A model generated the notes under the pieces. The model made no database searches and had not been told where the DNA came from. It was given only the letters and a program-made list of their open reading frames with translations. The translations under genes and the position numbers were made by a program. A DNA stretch of 64,000 nucleotides from Chryseolinea soli (GTDB taxonomy: Bacteria; Bacteroidota; Bacteroidia; Cytophagales; Cyclobacteriaceae), in the NCBI RefSeq assembly GCF_003589925.1, contig NZ_CP032382.1, positions 6,510,001-6,574,000 on the forward strand, read 5' to 3'. Of the stretch, positions 1 to 8,926 are shown one piece after another (the stretch's first letter is position 1; the number at the start of each line of letters is the position of its first letter).

Positions 1-435
1 CTGGTGGGCATGCCGGCCGAAACCTCGCGGGCCATCTGCTCGATGATCTTTGGCGGAATTTTTGAAAGACTACCAAAGCTGCGCGTTAATTTCGCACATG
101 CCGGCGGCTCCTTTTTGTCGACGCTGGGACGGATCCAACACGGCTTTGATTGCCGTCCCGACCTGGTGGCCATCGACAACAACGTGCCCCCAAAAAGCTA
201 CCTGGGCAAATTCTGGGTCGACAGCGTGACACACGATCCGCTCATGCTCGAATATGTGCTGAAACTGCAAGGCTCGAAACGGATCACCCTGGGCTCGGAC
301 TATCCCTTTCCTTTGGGCGACCTGGAAATTGGAAAGTTCATAGAAGAAATGAAACTTGACCCCGGAATAACTGAAGACATTTTTAACCGGGCCGCACTGG
401 AGTGGCTCGATTTGCCAAAAGAAAGATTTATCTGA
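1..435 (+). CDS. ACMSD-family amidohydrolase, C-terminal part
   Basis: Partial: the reading frame is open from the first base, so the N-terminal half lies outside the window. The visible 144 residues match the C-terminal half of 2-amino-3-carboxymuconate-6-semialdehyde decarboxylases: 'MPAETSRAICSMIFGG', the metal-site region 'NFAHAGGS', and 'LGSDYPFPLGD', whose Asp is a conserved metal ligand of the family. These enzymes decarboxylate ACMS to 2-aminomuconate semialdehyde in tryptophan/kynurenine breakdown. Related gamma-resorcylate-type decarboxylases share the fold, but the GSDYPFPLG wording is ACMSD-like. The stop codon overlaps the next start (TGATG), so the two genes are probably co-transcribed. 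Confidence 0.85.
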   Translation: MVGMPAETSRAICSMIFGGIFERLPKLRVNFAHAGGSFLSTLGRIQHGFDCRPDLVAIDNNVPPKSYLGKFWVDSVTHDPLMLEYVLKLQGSKRITLGSDYPFPLGDLEIGKFIEEMKLDPGITEDIFNRAALEWLDLPKERFI

Positions 436-1052
436 TGCGTTACACCCTCCTACTCCTATTGACCGCCCTCGCCTTCCAAACCAGTTTCGCACAGAGCAAA
501 GTGGACGAATACCTGATGCAGCAAGAGCAACTGAAAAAGACCCTGCTCCTGCGGGAACTCGACAGCGGTGTTTATTTCATGGACGACGGCGACTACGTGG
601 CGGCCGACGTCAAATTTCAGTACGTGCTCGACCACATCAAGAGTGTACCCTCCGACCTCACGTTCTTCTTTGGAAAGAATTCATTCTTTCTCGGCAAGTA
701 CAAACAGAGCATCGACTGGCTGAACAAATACATTCAACTGAAAGGCACCAATGGCCAGTATTCCCAGGAAGCTGTGCAATGGCAGAAAAAAGCGGAAACC
801 GAATACGTCAAGCAAAAAACGCAAGACCCCAAAGTAGTGGGCAACATTCTTTCCACAAACTACGACATCGACTGTGGCCCCGGGGGGAAAGTTACCTGCC
901 CGGTTTGCAAGGGCGAACATGTGGTGGTGAAGAAGGCCGCCTTTGGCAACACCTATAAAACGTGCGCCTACTGTGACGAGCATGGGTGGCTCACCTGTGC
1001 CGAATACAACCTGCTGCTCCGCGGACAGCTCAAACCCAAAAATACGGAGTAA
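435..1052 (+). CDS. exported protein with C-terminal Cys4 zinc-ribbon-like motif
   Basis: 205 residues when started at the ATG that overlaps the previous stop. That start gives a clean signal peptide (MRYTLLLLLTALAFQTSFAQ); a longer frame from 402 would put charged residues before it. The middle part is helical and TPR-like ('DDGDYVAADVKFQYVLDHI', 'FGKNSFFLGKYKQSIDWLNKYI'). The last third holds paired cysteines (CPVC, then CAYC, plus flanking Cys), as in DnaJ-type zinc fingers. I do not recognise a named family. Coupling to the ACMSD gene may only reflect compact gene packing. Confidence 0.7.
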   Translation: MRYTLLLLLTALAFQTSFAQSKVDEYLMQQEQLKKTLLLRELDSGVYFMDDGDYVAADVKFQYVLDHIKSVPSDLTFFFGKNSFFLGKYKQSIDWLNKYIQLKGTNGQYSQEAVQWQKKAETEYVKQKTQDPKVVGNILSTNYDIDCGPGGKVTCPVCKGEHVVVKKAAFGNTYKTCAYCDEHGWLTCAEYNLLLRGQLKPKNTE

Positions 1053-1058
1053 ACCGCG

Positions 1059-1090
1059 TTTTCCGCTTTGACGGAGAAGCGTTACCTTTG
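1059..1090 (+). promoter_or_regulatory. Bacteroidota-type promoter of trhO
   Basis: The -7 element TACCTTTG (1083-1090) fits TAnnTTTG. A TTTT at 1059-1062, 20 nt upstream, is an imperfect -33 TTTG. It lies 30 nt before the trhO ATG, just after the preceding stop codon. Confidence 0.5.
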
Positions 1091-1119
1091 CCGCCGATTA
1101 ACCTGCAATTAATCGCATC

Positions 1120-2151
1120 ATGGCATTGTATAACCGCGTAAACGGCCGCGTCCTCAAGGAGAAAATGCGCGCCGAGACCCAGAAACGGGTCACCATTTCT
1201 TTCTATAAATACCACCACATTTCCGACCCCGCCGTCTTCCGCGACCAGCTTTACCTGGGCCTGGAAGCCATGGAAGTACTGGGCAGGATCTACGTGGCCT
1301 CCGAAGGCATCAATGCCCAGATCAGTGTCCCCGAGGAAAAGGCAGAAGCGTTCCGCGCCTATCTCTACAGCATCCCTTTCCTGGACAACGTCCGCCTGAA
1401 CATCGCCGTGCAAGACGACGGCAAATCGTTCTTCAAGCTCAAGATCCTCGTCCGCAAAAAGATCGTAGCCGACGGCCTCGACGACAGCACCTTCGACGCC
1501 TCCAAGACGGGTGTCCACGTCAATGCCAAAGAGTTCAACGCACTGGCCGAAGATCCCAACACCATCATCGTGGACATGCGCAACCACTACGAAAGCGAAG
1601 TGGGCCACTTCAAGAACGCCATCCTTCCCGACGTCGATACATTCCGGGAAGAACTGCAATTGGTAGAAGATCTCATGAAAGAGCAGAAGGACAAAAACCT
1701 GCTCATGTACTGCACCGGCGGCATCCGCTGCGAGAAGGCCAGCGCCTGGATGAAACACCAGGGCTTCAAAAATATTTTCCAGCTCAACGGCGGCATCATT
1801 GAATACACCCGCCAGGTGAAACAGGAAGGCATCGAAAACAAATTCATCGGCAAGAATTTCGTCTTCGACGAACGCCTCGGCGAGCGCATCACCGACGACA
1901 TCATCGCCGTCTGCCACCAATGCGGCCAACCCTGCGACGACCACGTCAACTGCAAAAACGACGGCTGCCACCTCCTTTTCATCCAATGCAAAGCCTGCGC
2001 AGAAAAATACAACCAATGCTGCAGCGAGGAATGCCAACACATCCTCACCCTCCCCGAGGAAGCCCAAAAAGAAATCCGCAAAGGCGTGAACAAAGGACGC
2101 CAGGTCTTCAAAAAAGGACGCTCGGAAAATATCCTGTATAAACCAGAATAG
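1120..2151 (+). CDS. trhO: tRNA uridine(34) hydroxylase, rhodanese family
   Basis: 343 residues, the usual length for TrhO (YceA). Members install 5-hydroxyuridine at wobble U34 of tRNA using oxygen. Domain order: an N-terminal acylphosphatase-like part ('SFYKYHHISDP', 'GINAQISVP'), then a rhodanese domain with active-site loop 'CTGGIRCEKAS' (catalytic Cys198), then a Cys-rich tail ('CHQCGQPCDDH', 'CHLLFIQC', 'CCSEEC') that probably binds zinc. The start fits the promoter just upstream. A strong hairpin with a T run follows the stop, so it is probably monocistronic. Confidence 0.93.
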   Translation: MALYNRVNGRVLKEKMRAETQKRVTISFYKYHHISDPAVFRDQLYLGLEAMEVLGRIYVASEGINAQISVPEEKAEAFRAYLYSIPFLDNVRLNIAVQDDGKSFFKLKILVRKKIVADGLDDSTFDASKTGVHVNAKEFNALAEDPNTIIVDMRNHYESEVGHFKNAILPDVDTFREELQLVEDLMKEQKDKNLLMYCTGGIRCEKASAWMKHQGFKNIFQLNGGIIEYTRQVKQEGIENKFIGKNFVFDERLGERITDDIIAVCHQCGQPCDDHVNCKNDGCHLLFIQCKACAEKYNQCCSEECQHILTLPEEAQKEIRKGVNKGRQVFKKGRSENILYKPE

Positions 2152-2175
2152 AAACTTCGCTAAGCGTATCACGTC

Positions 2176-2213
2176 ATAGCAAAGTCTCCCGCCTCGGGGA
2201 CTTTGCTATTTTT
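2176..2213 (+). terminator. Rho-independent terminator after trhO
   Basis: Perfect 11-bp outer stem (2176-2186 with 2199-2209), extended by CCC/GGG inside, followed by TTTTT. The core of this hairpin is shared with the hairpin at 2269-2302. Confidence 0.75.
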
Positions 2214-2296
2214 AAATGTGCCGTGGTTGCTAAATAGGCCAGATTGAATGCGGCGGGGAATCTCCGAGCAATCCAAGTCCCCGAGGCGGGAGACTT
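2182..2296. repeat. inverted pair of REP-like hairpin cores
   Basis: The 22 bases 2182-2203 recur as an exact reverse complement at 2275-2296. Each copy also folds on itself (core CCCGCCTCGGG or its complement). The bases just outside differ between copies, but in each case extend the local stem to 11 bp (2176-2186/2199-2209 and 2269-2279/2292-2302). This is the architecture of a REP doublet. Confidence 0.7.
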
Positions 2297-2381
2297 GGAT
2301 TGGGGCATGTCTGACCTCCTTGGGGTACTCACCACCCACGACCGCCATCAGTCTTGAATTTTTCTGTATTTTACCCCCCCA

Positions 2382-2918
2382 ATGAAACCCAACCCCATCG
2401 CCCGCATCGGCATTATCAACGTCTCGGACCGTGCCAGCCAAGGCATCTACGAAGACATCCCCGGCAAGGCCATCGTTGAAACCCTCACCGAATACCTGAC
2501 CAGTCCCTGGGAAAAAGAATACGCCGTAGTGCCTGACGAACAGGACATTATCGAGCAAACCCTCATCGACATGGCCGATGTGAAGGAATGCTGTCTCATT
2601 ATTACATCCGGGGGAACAGGACCCGCGCTGCGCGACGTGACTCCGGAGGCCACGGAAGCCGTCTGCAACAAGCTTATGCCTGGCTTTGGGGAGCTGATGC
2701 GAGCAAAAAGTCTTACATACGTGCCAACGGCCATTCTTTCGCGCCAGACCGCCGGCATCAGGAACCGAACTTTAATTGTAAATTTGCCAGGGAAGCCAAA
2801 AGCCATCCGGCAATGCCTGGAGGCCGTCTTTCCGGCGATACCGTATTGCATCGACCTGCTGGAGGGACCATTCATCGAGTGTAATGATCAGATAATTAGG
2901 GTATTTAGACCCCACTAA
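2382..2918 (+). CDS. mog: MogA/MoaB-family molybdopterin adenylyltransferase
   Basis: 178 residues, normal for MogA. The family adenylylates molybdopterin, the step before molybdate insertion in molybdenum cofactor synthesis. Visible signatures: N-terminal 'ARIGIINVSDRASQGIYED', the nucleotide-binding 'IITSGGTGPALRDVTPEA' (SGGTG at residues 76-80), and 'LIVNLPGKPKAIRQCLEAV'. No other molybdenum cofactor genes are in the window, so the rest of the pathway lies elsewhere. MoaB-type paralogues share the fold; I prefer MogA from 'SDRASQGIYEDIPG'. It is 15 nt upstream of the M23 gene. Confidence 0.87.
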   Translation: MKPNPIARIGIINVSDRASQGIYEDIPGKAIVETLTEYLTSPWEKEYAVVPDEQDIIEQTLIDMADVKECCLIITSGGTGPALRDVTPEATEAVCNKLMPGFGELMRAKSLTYVPTAILSRQTAGIRNRTLIVNLPGKPKAIRQCLEAVFPAIPYCIDLLEGPFIECNDQIIRVFRPH

Positions 2919-2933
2919 TTAAATTACGACTTT

Positions 2934-3914
2934 ATGGCACGCATCAAATACTACTACGACACGGAAACGTGTAAATATGAGCGGGTAAAGACCCGCACCA
3001 GCGATGTTGTTTTAAATGCCTTGGGACTGCTGTCCCTGACGGTTGCCATGGCCGTAGGTCTGCTCATCCTCTACAGCAACTATTTCGAATCTCCCAAAGA
3101 GCTCATCCTCCAAAACGAAGTGAAGGAGCTCGAATTCTACTACGAAAAAATGACCAAGGACGTAGAGTCCCTCAGCGCCATCCTCGACAACGTGGAGCAC
3201 CGCGACGATAACATCTACCGGGTGGTACTGGGTGCCGAGCCCATCGAAAAATCCATCCGCCATGCCGGCGTCGGTGGTGTCGATCGCTACGCTGAATTGA
3301 AAGAAAAAGACTTTTCGCGCAAAGAGATTGTCCTGAGCCTGAACCAAAAAGTAGACCTGCTCCGCCGCAAGCTCTACATCGAATCCAAGTCCCAGGACGA
3401 AGTAGTGTCCCTGGCCGAGAAGAAAGAAAAACTCTACGCCGCCATCCCCGCCATCCAGCCCATTTCGAACAAACAGCTCGTAGCGATCGCTTCCGGTTTC
3501 GGATGGCGCACGCACCCCATCTACAAGGTAAAGAAAATGCACACCGGTATCGACTTTGCTGCCTCGATCGGTACTCCCATTTATGCTACGGCCGATGGCA
3601 CCGTGGCCGTGGCCGAAGTGAAGTTTAGCGGCTATGGCAAGATGGTGGAAATCGACCACGGCTTTGGCTACCGGACCCGGTATGCGCACATGCACGATTT
3701 CAAAGTGCACCTCGGCCAAAGCGTGAAGCGTGGCGACCTCATTGGCTTTGTAGGCAACACAGGTCTGTCTACGGCGCCGCACTTACACTATGAAGTGTTC
3801 ATCAAAGGCGCCCAGGTGGATCCGGTGCACTACTTCTACAACGATCTTTCTGCCGCCGAATACGAAAAAGTGTTGGAGCTTTCTTCGATCGAAAACCAGT
3901 CGCTGGGCATGTAA
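2934..3914 (+). CDS. membrane-anchored M23 (LytM) metallopeptidase
   Basis: 326 residues. One transmembrane segment near residues 26-46 (type II anchor), then a coiled-coil-like stretch (about 55-165), then a LytM/M23 domain. Zinc-site motifs are intact: HxxxD at His203-Asp207 ('MHTGIDFA') and HLH at 283-285 ('PHLHYEV'), so it should be an active peptidoglycan endopeptidase in the periplasm. In Bacteroidota, similar coiled-coil M23 proteins act in division or envelope remodelling; that role is inferred here. A terminator follows immediately. Confidence 0.88.
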   Translation: MARIKYYYDTETCKYERVKTRTSDVVLNALGLLSLTVAMAVGLLILYSNYFESPKELILQNEVKELEFYYEKMTKDVESLSAILDNVEHRDDNIYRVVLGAEPIEKSIRHAGVGGVDRYAELKEKDFSRKEIVLSLNQKVDLLRRKLYIESKSQDEVVSLAEKKEKLYAAIPAIQPISNKQLVAIASGFGWRTHPIYKVKKMHTGIDFAASIGTPIYATADGTVAVAEVKFSGYGKMVEIDHGFGYRTRYAHMHDFKVHLGQSVKRGDLIGFVGNTGLSTAPHLHYEVFIKGAQVDPVHYFYNDLSAAEYEKVLELSSIENQSLGM

Positions 3915-3939
3915 CCATATTTCTGTCGCCTGACAAAGG

Positions 3940-3978
3940 AAACCCGGTGTGTCGCACATGCCGGGTTTTCTGTTTTTT
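3940..3978 (+). terminator. Rho-independent terminator after the M23 gene
   Basis: Stem AAACCCGG (3940-3947) with CCGGGTTT (3961-3968), the inner TGTG/CACA also pairs, followed by a T-rich run. It covers the earliest possible ATG of the next gene (3949), which argues for the later start at 4012. Confidence 0.8.
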
Positions 3979-4011
3979 AGCCTACCTTCGTTGAATCGTA
4001 ATTCTTGTCTC

Positions 4012-4962
4012 ATGTCCAGGCTGTTTACCCGATCGCTCACGCCCCTCTTTGTTTTCTTTTTTTTATCCCACGCATGGTCGCAAGGCTGTAGCGATGCCGG
4101 CTTTTGCACCATGGGGGCGATGAAACCCGACCAACCCTACAGCAAAAAGATCGCGCTGAAGCTGCGGTCGATGGAGATCAACTTCTACCGGGGCACCACC
4201 ACACTCACACCCATCGTTTACGTGGCCACAGCCGATCTCAATTTCAGCCTCAATACAAAAACATCCTTCCAGGTGAAGCTCCCCTACCAGGCCGTGAAAG
4301 GCAGGCTGGCCACCACGCAGGGCTTGGGCGATATTTCACTTTGCCTGACGCGCAATATTTTTACGTCCGAAAAGTACGACATCAACTTTTCCGTTGGCGG
4401 CAAGCTCCCCACCAATAACTCCAACAAGCACGACAACGAAGGCAACCCGTTGCCCATGTACTACCAAACCAGCTTGGGCACCTACGATTTCATCACAGGC
4501 ATTTCCTTCATCAGCCGGAAATGGCTCTTTGCCACGGGGGTTCAGATCCCGTTCAACCGGAACGGCAACCAGTTTCTCTGGTCCAACTGGAACCCCGACA
4601 GTTCCCCCGATGAATTAGCCTACGTACATGAATATTCGCCGGCCAAGGAACTGCGCCGTGGCACCGACGTGATGCTGCGCATTGAGCGAAGCTTCCGGTT
4701 CTCGCGACTGAACTTCACGGCGGGCCTGCTGCCCATCTACCGGATCTATCACGACGAATTCACAGACGCCACCGGCCAACGCGTCCGCCCCGATGGCGGC
4801 ATGGGATTGGCCTTGTCTGCCACGGGCACGGCAGGCTACAGTTTCAATGTGCGCTCGGGCATCAAGCTGTTGGTAGCGCACAAGATCGTTAACCGCGAAT
4901 ACAGAGGAGACGGTCTCACCCGCGAGTTTGTGACTACGTTCGGCTACTACTATCGCTTCTGA
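4012..4962 (+). CDS. predicted outer-membrane beta-barrel protein
   Basis: 316 residues from the ATG at 4012, chosen because the upstream in-frame ATG lies inside the previous gene's terminator and because this start gives a signal peptide ending 'FFLSHAWSQ'. The mature part has alternating hydrophobic/polar strands, a glycine-rich C-terminal half and a terminal aromatic pattern ('TTFGYYYRF'), as in barrel proteins. I cannot name the family. It ends 5 nt before the TPR-CHAT gene, so the two are almost surely one operon and may work together at the envelope. Confidence 0.65.
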   Translation: MSRLFTRSLTPLFVFFFLSHAWSQGCSDAGFCTMGAMKPDQPYSKKIALKLRSMEINFYRGTTTLTPIVYVATADLNFSLNTKTSFQVKLPYQAVKGRLATTQGLGDISLCLTRNIFTSEKYDINFSVGGKLPTNNSNKHDNEGNPLPMYYQTSLGTYDFITGISFISRKWLFATGVQIPFNRNGNQFLWSNWNPDSSPDELAYVHEYSPAKELRRGTDVMLRIERSFRFSRLNFTAGLLPIYRIYHDEFTDATGQRVRPDGGMGLALSATGTAGYSFNVRSGIKLLVAHKIVNREYRGDGLTREFVTTFGYYYRF

Positions 4963-4967
4963 TCGCC

Positions 4968-7649
4968 ATGAAAAAATACTTATTGCTGCTTATCTTCTTC
5001 GGTACCGGGTCGTTTGCCGTGGCGCAGAAACTGAAGACCATCGATTCGCTTTTCTTTGACTCGCGCTATGACCAGGCATTGCCGGTGATCGAAGCCAGTT
5101 TAAAAACGGCGCGCACGGCCGAGGAACGTTCCATCCTCGAAAACAAGAAAGCGGAAGCGCTGATCCGCGGCGGAAAATTCGCGGAAGCGGAAAAACAATT
5201 GAAATTCCTTGCCGCGCAACCCGCGTCGGCCTATCAGCAGGCCATTACACAAACGAACTACGGCTTACTGTACCTGTACCAGGGTCGAAACGATCTCTCG
5301 CTGGAGGCCCTTCAAAATGCGTTACAGGACTTTGAGAAAGACCACAAGGAAAACACGCTCGATGCCGCATTGGCGTTATCGCATTTGGGCAACCTGTATC
5401 GCACCACGGGCAAATACGCCCAAGCCGAAGAACACCTGGCCCGCGCGTTGGCCATCCGCCAAAGCTACCTGCGCGAAGACAGCGAATGGATTGCCGCCTC
5501 TTACAATGACCTGGGACTGATCTACAGCATTACCGATCCGGACAAAGCTTTATCCTACTACGAAAAGGCATTGACCATTTATCAGAAGCTCCACGGCAAG
5601 GACCATCCCAAGATCGCCCTCACCAACACGAACACGGGTTTCGTCTACCGGCAAATGGAATTGTATGGCGATGCCGTGAACAACCTGGAGTCGGCCTTGA
5701 AGACCTGGGAAAAGATCTATCCTCAACCCCACCCTACCAAAGCCTTTGTGTTGTTCAGCCTTGGCGAAACGTATTTGAAAATGGGCGATCGCAAAGCGGC
5801 CCAGGGATACTACGATCGCGCCCTGGCCATGTACGAGAGCAGCTATGGCAAAAAGCACCCCGAGCGCGCCTCTGTGCTCAACGCCATGGGCAACCTGAAA
5901 CTGACCGACGGCAAATTCAACGAAGCGCTGGCCGACTACCAGCAGGCCATGCAAGCCAACGTCCGCGGCTTCGAAAGCAGTGACCTCCACCAGAATCCGC
6001 CGCTGAAAGATTTCTACAACGGCAACACGCTGCTGTATTCGCTCATCGACAAGGCCCAGGCCCTGGAGGCACGCTACTATGGAAAAACACTAAAGCTCAC
6101 GGAGATGGAGCTGGCCGTAGAAACCCTCCAACGGGCCGACTCCCTCATCGACCGGCTGCGGCAACAGATCACCAACGAGAGCGACAAGATCGCCCTGGGT
6201 GCCGTGGCGAACGATATCTATGCCGCCGGGGTGCGCATTGCGCAGGAAACCAGTGTGATTGCCTTGCACAAAAAGAAATGGCAGGCCCTGTCGTTCTATT
6301 TTGCCGAGAAGAGCAAGTCGGCCGTGTTGCTGGAGGCCATCTCGGATGTGAACGCCAAATCGTTTGCCGGCATACCCGGGGCGTTGCTGGAGGAAGAAAA
6401 GAGCCTGAAGTCGGCCATCGCGCTCACAGCCCAGCAACTGGCTCAGAAGCCCTCCGAATCGGAAGAGCGTTACTTGCGCGAAACCGCGTTCAACCTGAAC
6501 CGCAGCTACCAGGCGTTCACCAAACAGCTCGAAGCCAAATTCCCGGAGTATTACAACTTGAAATTCAATACTGCGTCGCCCTCCATCACCGAGTTGCAAT
6601 CGCGCATGGACCCGCACACGGCGATCCTGAGCTATTTTACGGACGACAAGAATCACCACCTCTACATTTTCCTGGTCACGCAAAAGCAGTTCAGCATTAT
6701 AGACCACGCGGTGCCCAAAGAATTTGACAAGTACATTACCGGGCTGCGCAACAGTTTATTCTTTAACGAGATCGAAACCTACAAGACGGCAGCGCACGCG
6801 TTGTCCGCCCTGCTCATTCCGTCGCGCATTCCCACCGGCATCACCGACCTCGTGGTGCTTCCCACGGGGCGGCTAGGCATCATTCCCTTCGAAACGCTGG
6901 TGACCACAAAAATAAAGCCTACCGATACCTACGCCACGCTCCCCTACCTGTTGAAGCGTTACGCCGTGCGATATGAATTTTCGGCTTCCCTTATTTTACA
7001 GAAGGCCGCCATGAAGCCGCCGGCCGAAGCTTCCATCTTTTTATGTGCGCCGGTCACCTTCAATCCGCAAGATCACCTGGCCGAACTTCCCGGAACGGAA
7101 TCGGAAGTGAACGCGATCTCAAAATTGTTTGGCTCGCGCAACTTCAGGAATGCCGTCTACACGCGCGATCAGGCCGATGAAAAGGTCGCCAAGTCGGACG
7201 CGTTGAAAAATTACAGCTACCTGCATTTCGCAACCCATGGGATAGTGGACGAAAACAACCCAGAGCTCTCCCGCATCTTCCTGCGCTCGGCCACGGGCAC
7301 AGAGGACGGTAATCTTTTTACGGGCGAGATCTACAACCTGCAATTGAACGCCAACCTGGTGACGCTCTCGGCGTGTCAGACCGGGCTTGGAAAAATTTCA
7401 AAAGGCGAAGGCGTGATCGGATTGTCACGGGCGCTGGTGTATGCCGGCGCAAAAAATATCATGGTATCGTTTTGGAGCGTGGCCGATGAATCGACGGCCG
7501 AACTGATGCAGGATTTTTACAAAACCTTGTTGGAACACCCCGGCACAAACTTCAGCCAAAACCTGCGACAAGCGAAGTTGGATTTGCTGAAAACAGGCAA
7601 GTTTGAGTCCCCTTATTATTGGGCTCCTTTTATCTTGATCGGGTACTGA
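4968..7649 (+). CDS. exported TPR-CHAT domain protease
   Basis: 893 residues. Signal peptide (MKKYLLLLIFFGTGSFAVAQ), about ten tetratricopeptide repeats (roughly 30-340; e.g. 'LSHLGNLYRTTGKYAQAEEH'), a helical linker, then a C-terminal CHAT domain (about 590-893). The caspase-like dyad is present: His757 in 'LHFATHG' and Cys803 in 'LSACQTGLG', followed by 'GLSRALVYAGAKNIMVSFW'. CHAT proteins are clan CD cysteine peptidases. TPR-CHAT forms are common in Bacteroidota but substrates are mostly unknown. The signal peptide puts this one outside the cytoplasm, unlike CHAT proteases of cytoplasmic defence systems. Confidence 0.87.
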   Translation: MKKYLLLLIFFGTGSFAVAQKLKTIDSLFFDSRYDQALPVIEASLKTARTAEERSILENKKAEALIRGGKFAEAEKQLKFLAAQPASAYQQAITQTNYGLLYLYQGRNDLSLEALQNALQDFEKDHKENTLDAALALSHLGNLYRTTGKYAQAEEHLARALAIRQSYLREDSEWIAASYNDLGLIYSITDPDKALSYYEKALTIYQKLHGKDHPKIALTNTNTGFVYRQMELYGDAVNNLESALKTWEKIYPQPHPTKAFVLFSLGETYLKMGDRKAAQGYYDRALAMYESSYGKKHPERASVLNAMGNLKLTDGKFNEALADYQQAMQANVRGFESSDLHQNPPLKDFYNGNTLLYSLIDKAQALEARYYGKTLKLTEMELAVETLQRADSLIDRLRQQITNESDKIALGAVANDIYAAGVRIAQETSVIALHKKKWQALSFYFAEKSKSAVLLEAISDVNAKSFAGIPGALLEEEKSLKSAIALTAQQLAQKPSESEERYLRETAFNLNRSYQAFTKQLEAKFPEYYNLKFNTASPSITELQSRMDPHTAILSYFTDDKNHHLYIFLVTQKQFSIIDHAVPKEFDKYITGLRNSLFFNEIETYKTAAHALSALLIPSRIPTGITDLVVLPTGRLGIIPFETLVTTKIKPTDTYATLPYLLKRYAVRYEFSASLILQKAAMKPPAEASIFLCAPVTFNPQDHLAELPGTESEVNAISKLFGSRNFRNAVYTRDQADEKVAKSDALKNYSYLHFATHGIVDENNPELSRIFLRSATGTEDGNLFTGEIYNLQLNANLVTLSACQTGLGKISKGEGVIGLSRALVYAGAKNIMVSFWSVADESTAELMQDFYKTLLEHPGTNFSQNLRQAKLDLLKTGKFESPYYWAPFILIGY

Positions 7650-7981
7650 TTTTGGGGATTTTTTATTCTGCCCGTACAGTAGTTTGTGCGGTTAACACAA
7701 CTACTGTATGGTGCAGATAAAACACATGTGAACGCTATGGCAAAAAGGCTTTTCACTGTGTGGAGAGAAGGATAAAGTAAGGGCATAAGTTCGACTTTTC
7801 CTAAAGAATTTTTGAAACTTTGTTAACCCTGAAAAAATGGCTTTTTTGCGGGGCAAAATTTGAAGGAGCATGACATTTCTTCATTTCGGAAACGCTTCTT
7901 TTTTTAGTTAATTTACTGATTTACAGTGGTTTGAATTGTTATCCACAATCCATCCACAATCTGATTTTTTTTTGAGAAGGT
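7650..7981. other. AT-rich intergenic region with a hairpin and DnaA-box-like direct repeats
   Basis: 332 bp without a gene. It holds an imperfect long hairpin (7668-7718; core TACAGTAGT/ACTACTGTA at 7675-7683 and 7700-7708) without a T run, a clearly AT-rich stretch (about 7780-7980), and two adjacent 11-bp direct repeats at 7939-7949 and 7950-7960. The first repeat contains a perfect DnaA box, TTATCCACA (7939-7947); the second differs at its first two bases. A run of nine T follows. It presumably also carries the pcm promoter, though no clear TAnnTTTG is visible. Confidence 0.5.
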
Positions 7982-8635
7982 ATGTACGAAGACAACTACA
8001 GGCAGCGGGGATTGCGTCAAAAACTGGTCAAAAAACTGGCCGAAAAAGGCATCAAAGATGAGGCAGTTTTGGCGGCCATAAACCGCGTTCCGAGACACGT
8101 TTTTTTTGAGAATGCACTGCTCGATCACGCCTACCAGGACAAGGCATTTCCCATCGGCGAAGGTCAAACCATTTCACAACCCTACACGGTCGCTTTCCAA
8201 ACCGAAAAGCTCGACATCAAGCCCGGCGACAAGGTGCTGGAGATCGGCACAGGGTCGGGCTACCAGGCTTGCGTTTTGCTGGAACTGAAAGCAAAAGTAT
8301 ACACGATCGAATACAACCGGAAGCTCTACGACACCGTCCGCGAGATGCTTCCATCGCTCGGATATAAACCTTACTTTTTTTATGGAGATGGCTCAAAAGG
8401 CCTTCCGCAAAAAGCACCCTTCAACAAAATCATCGTGACCGCTGGCGCCCCCGTTGTGCCGGCCGCGTTGACCGAGCAACTCGCCGAGGATGGGATATTG
8501 GTTATTCCGGTGGGCGATCGTGAAAAGCAGGTGATGCTTCGCATTCAAAAAAAGAACGGCAAGCTGGTGAAGGAAGAGTATGCCAATTTTGCTTTCGTGC
8601 CGTTGCTCGGCGAGCAGGGGTGGAAAGAGAAATGA
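7982..8635 (+). CDS. pcm: protein-L-isoaspartate O-methyltransferase
   Basis: 217 residues, full length for PCMT. The enzyme methylates L-isoaspartyl residues in aged proteins using S-adenosylmethionine, starting their repair. Signatures: 'VPRHVFF' and 'QTISQPYTVAFQ' near the N-terminus, SAM-binding motif I 'VLEIGTGSGYQ' (residues 85-95), and 'KIIVTAGAPVVP'. The gene stands alone and is convergent with the thr operon. Confidence 0.93.
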   Translation: MYEDNYRQRGLRQKLVKKLAEKGIKDEAVLAAINRVPRHVFFENALLDHAYQDKAFPIGEGQTISQPYTVAFQTEKLDIKPGDKVLEIGTGSGYQACVLLELKAKVYTIEYNRKLYDTVREMLPSLGYKPYFFYGDGSKGLPQKAPFNKIIVTAGAPVVPAALTEQLAEDGILVIPVGDREKQVMLRIQKKNGKLVKEEYANFAFVPLLGEQGWKEK

Positions 8636-8926
8636 AAGAGATGCTCCGAAATAAGTGAGCAGGTTGGAGCGATCAAAATGCGAGTACGCTCAGCGATGTA
8701 GAAAAAAGAGCACGACTGAATCGAGAATAATAAAACGAGAGTGGCTGAAAGAAGGATGGCAGACAGTTGACAAAAGGAGTAATCGCCTAAATTTTGCATC
8801 CACCAATCTTAACAGCCCCAAGCCCGTAGGGCTTTGTGTGCCGCATTTGGGGAGTCACATTTGGACGCTACGACTTGGAACGGACATAGTGCTTGACCAA
8901 CTCCTTCAAAAAGAAAAATCAGATCG

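Noticed and set aside
1030..2172. 380-codon open frame on the minus strand
   Set aside because: Antisense to trhO, Phe/Ala/Val-rich, no recognisable protein; trhO has all its motifs in the other strand.
7650..7981. Replication origin
   Set aside because: Only one perfect DnaA box and one degenerate neighbour, no dnaA or other origin-linked genes nearby; kept as an observation only.
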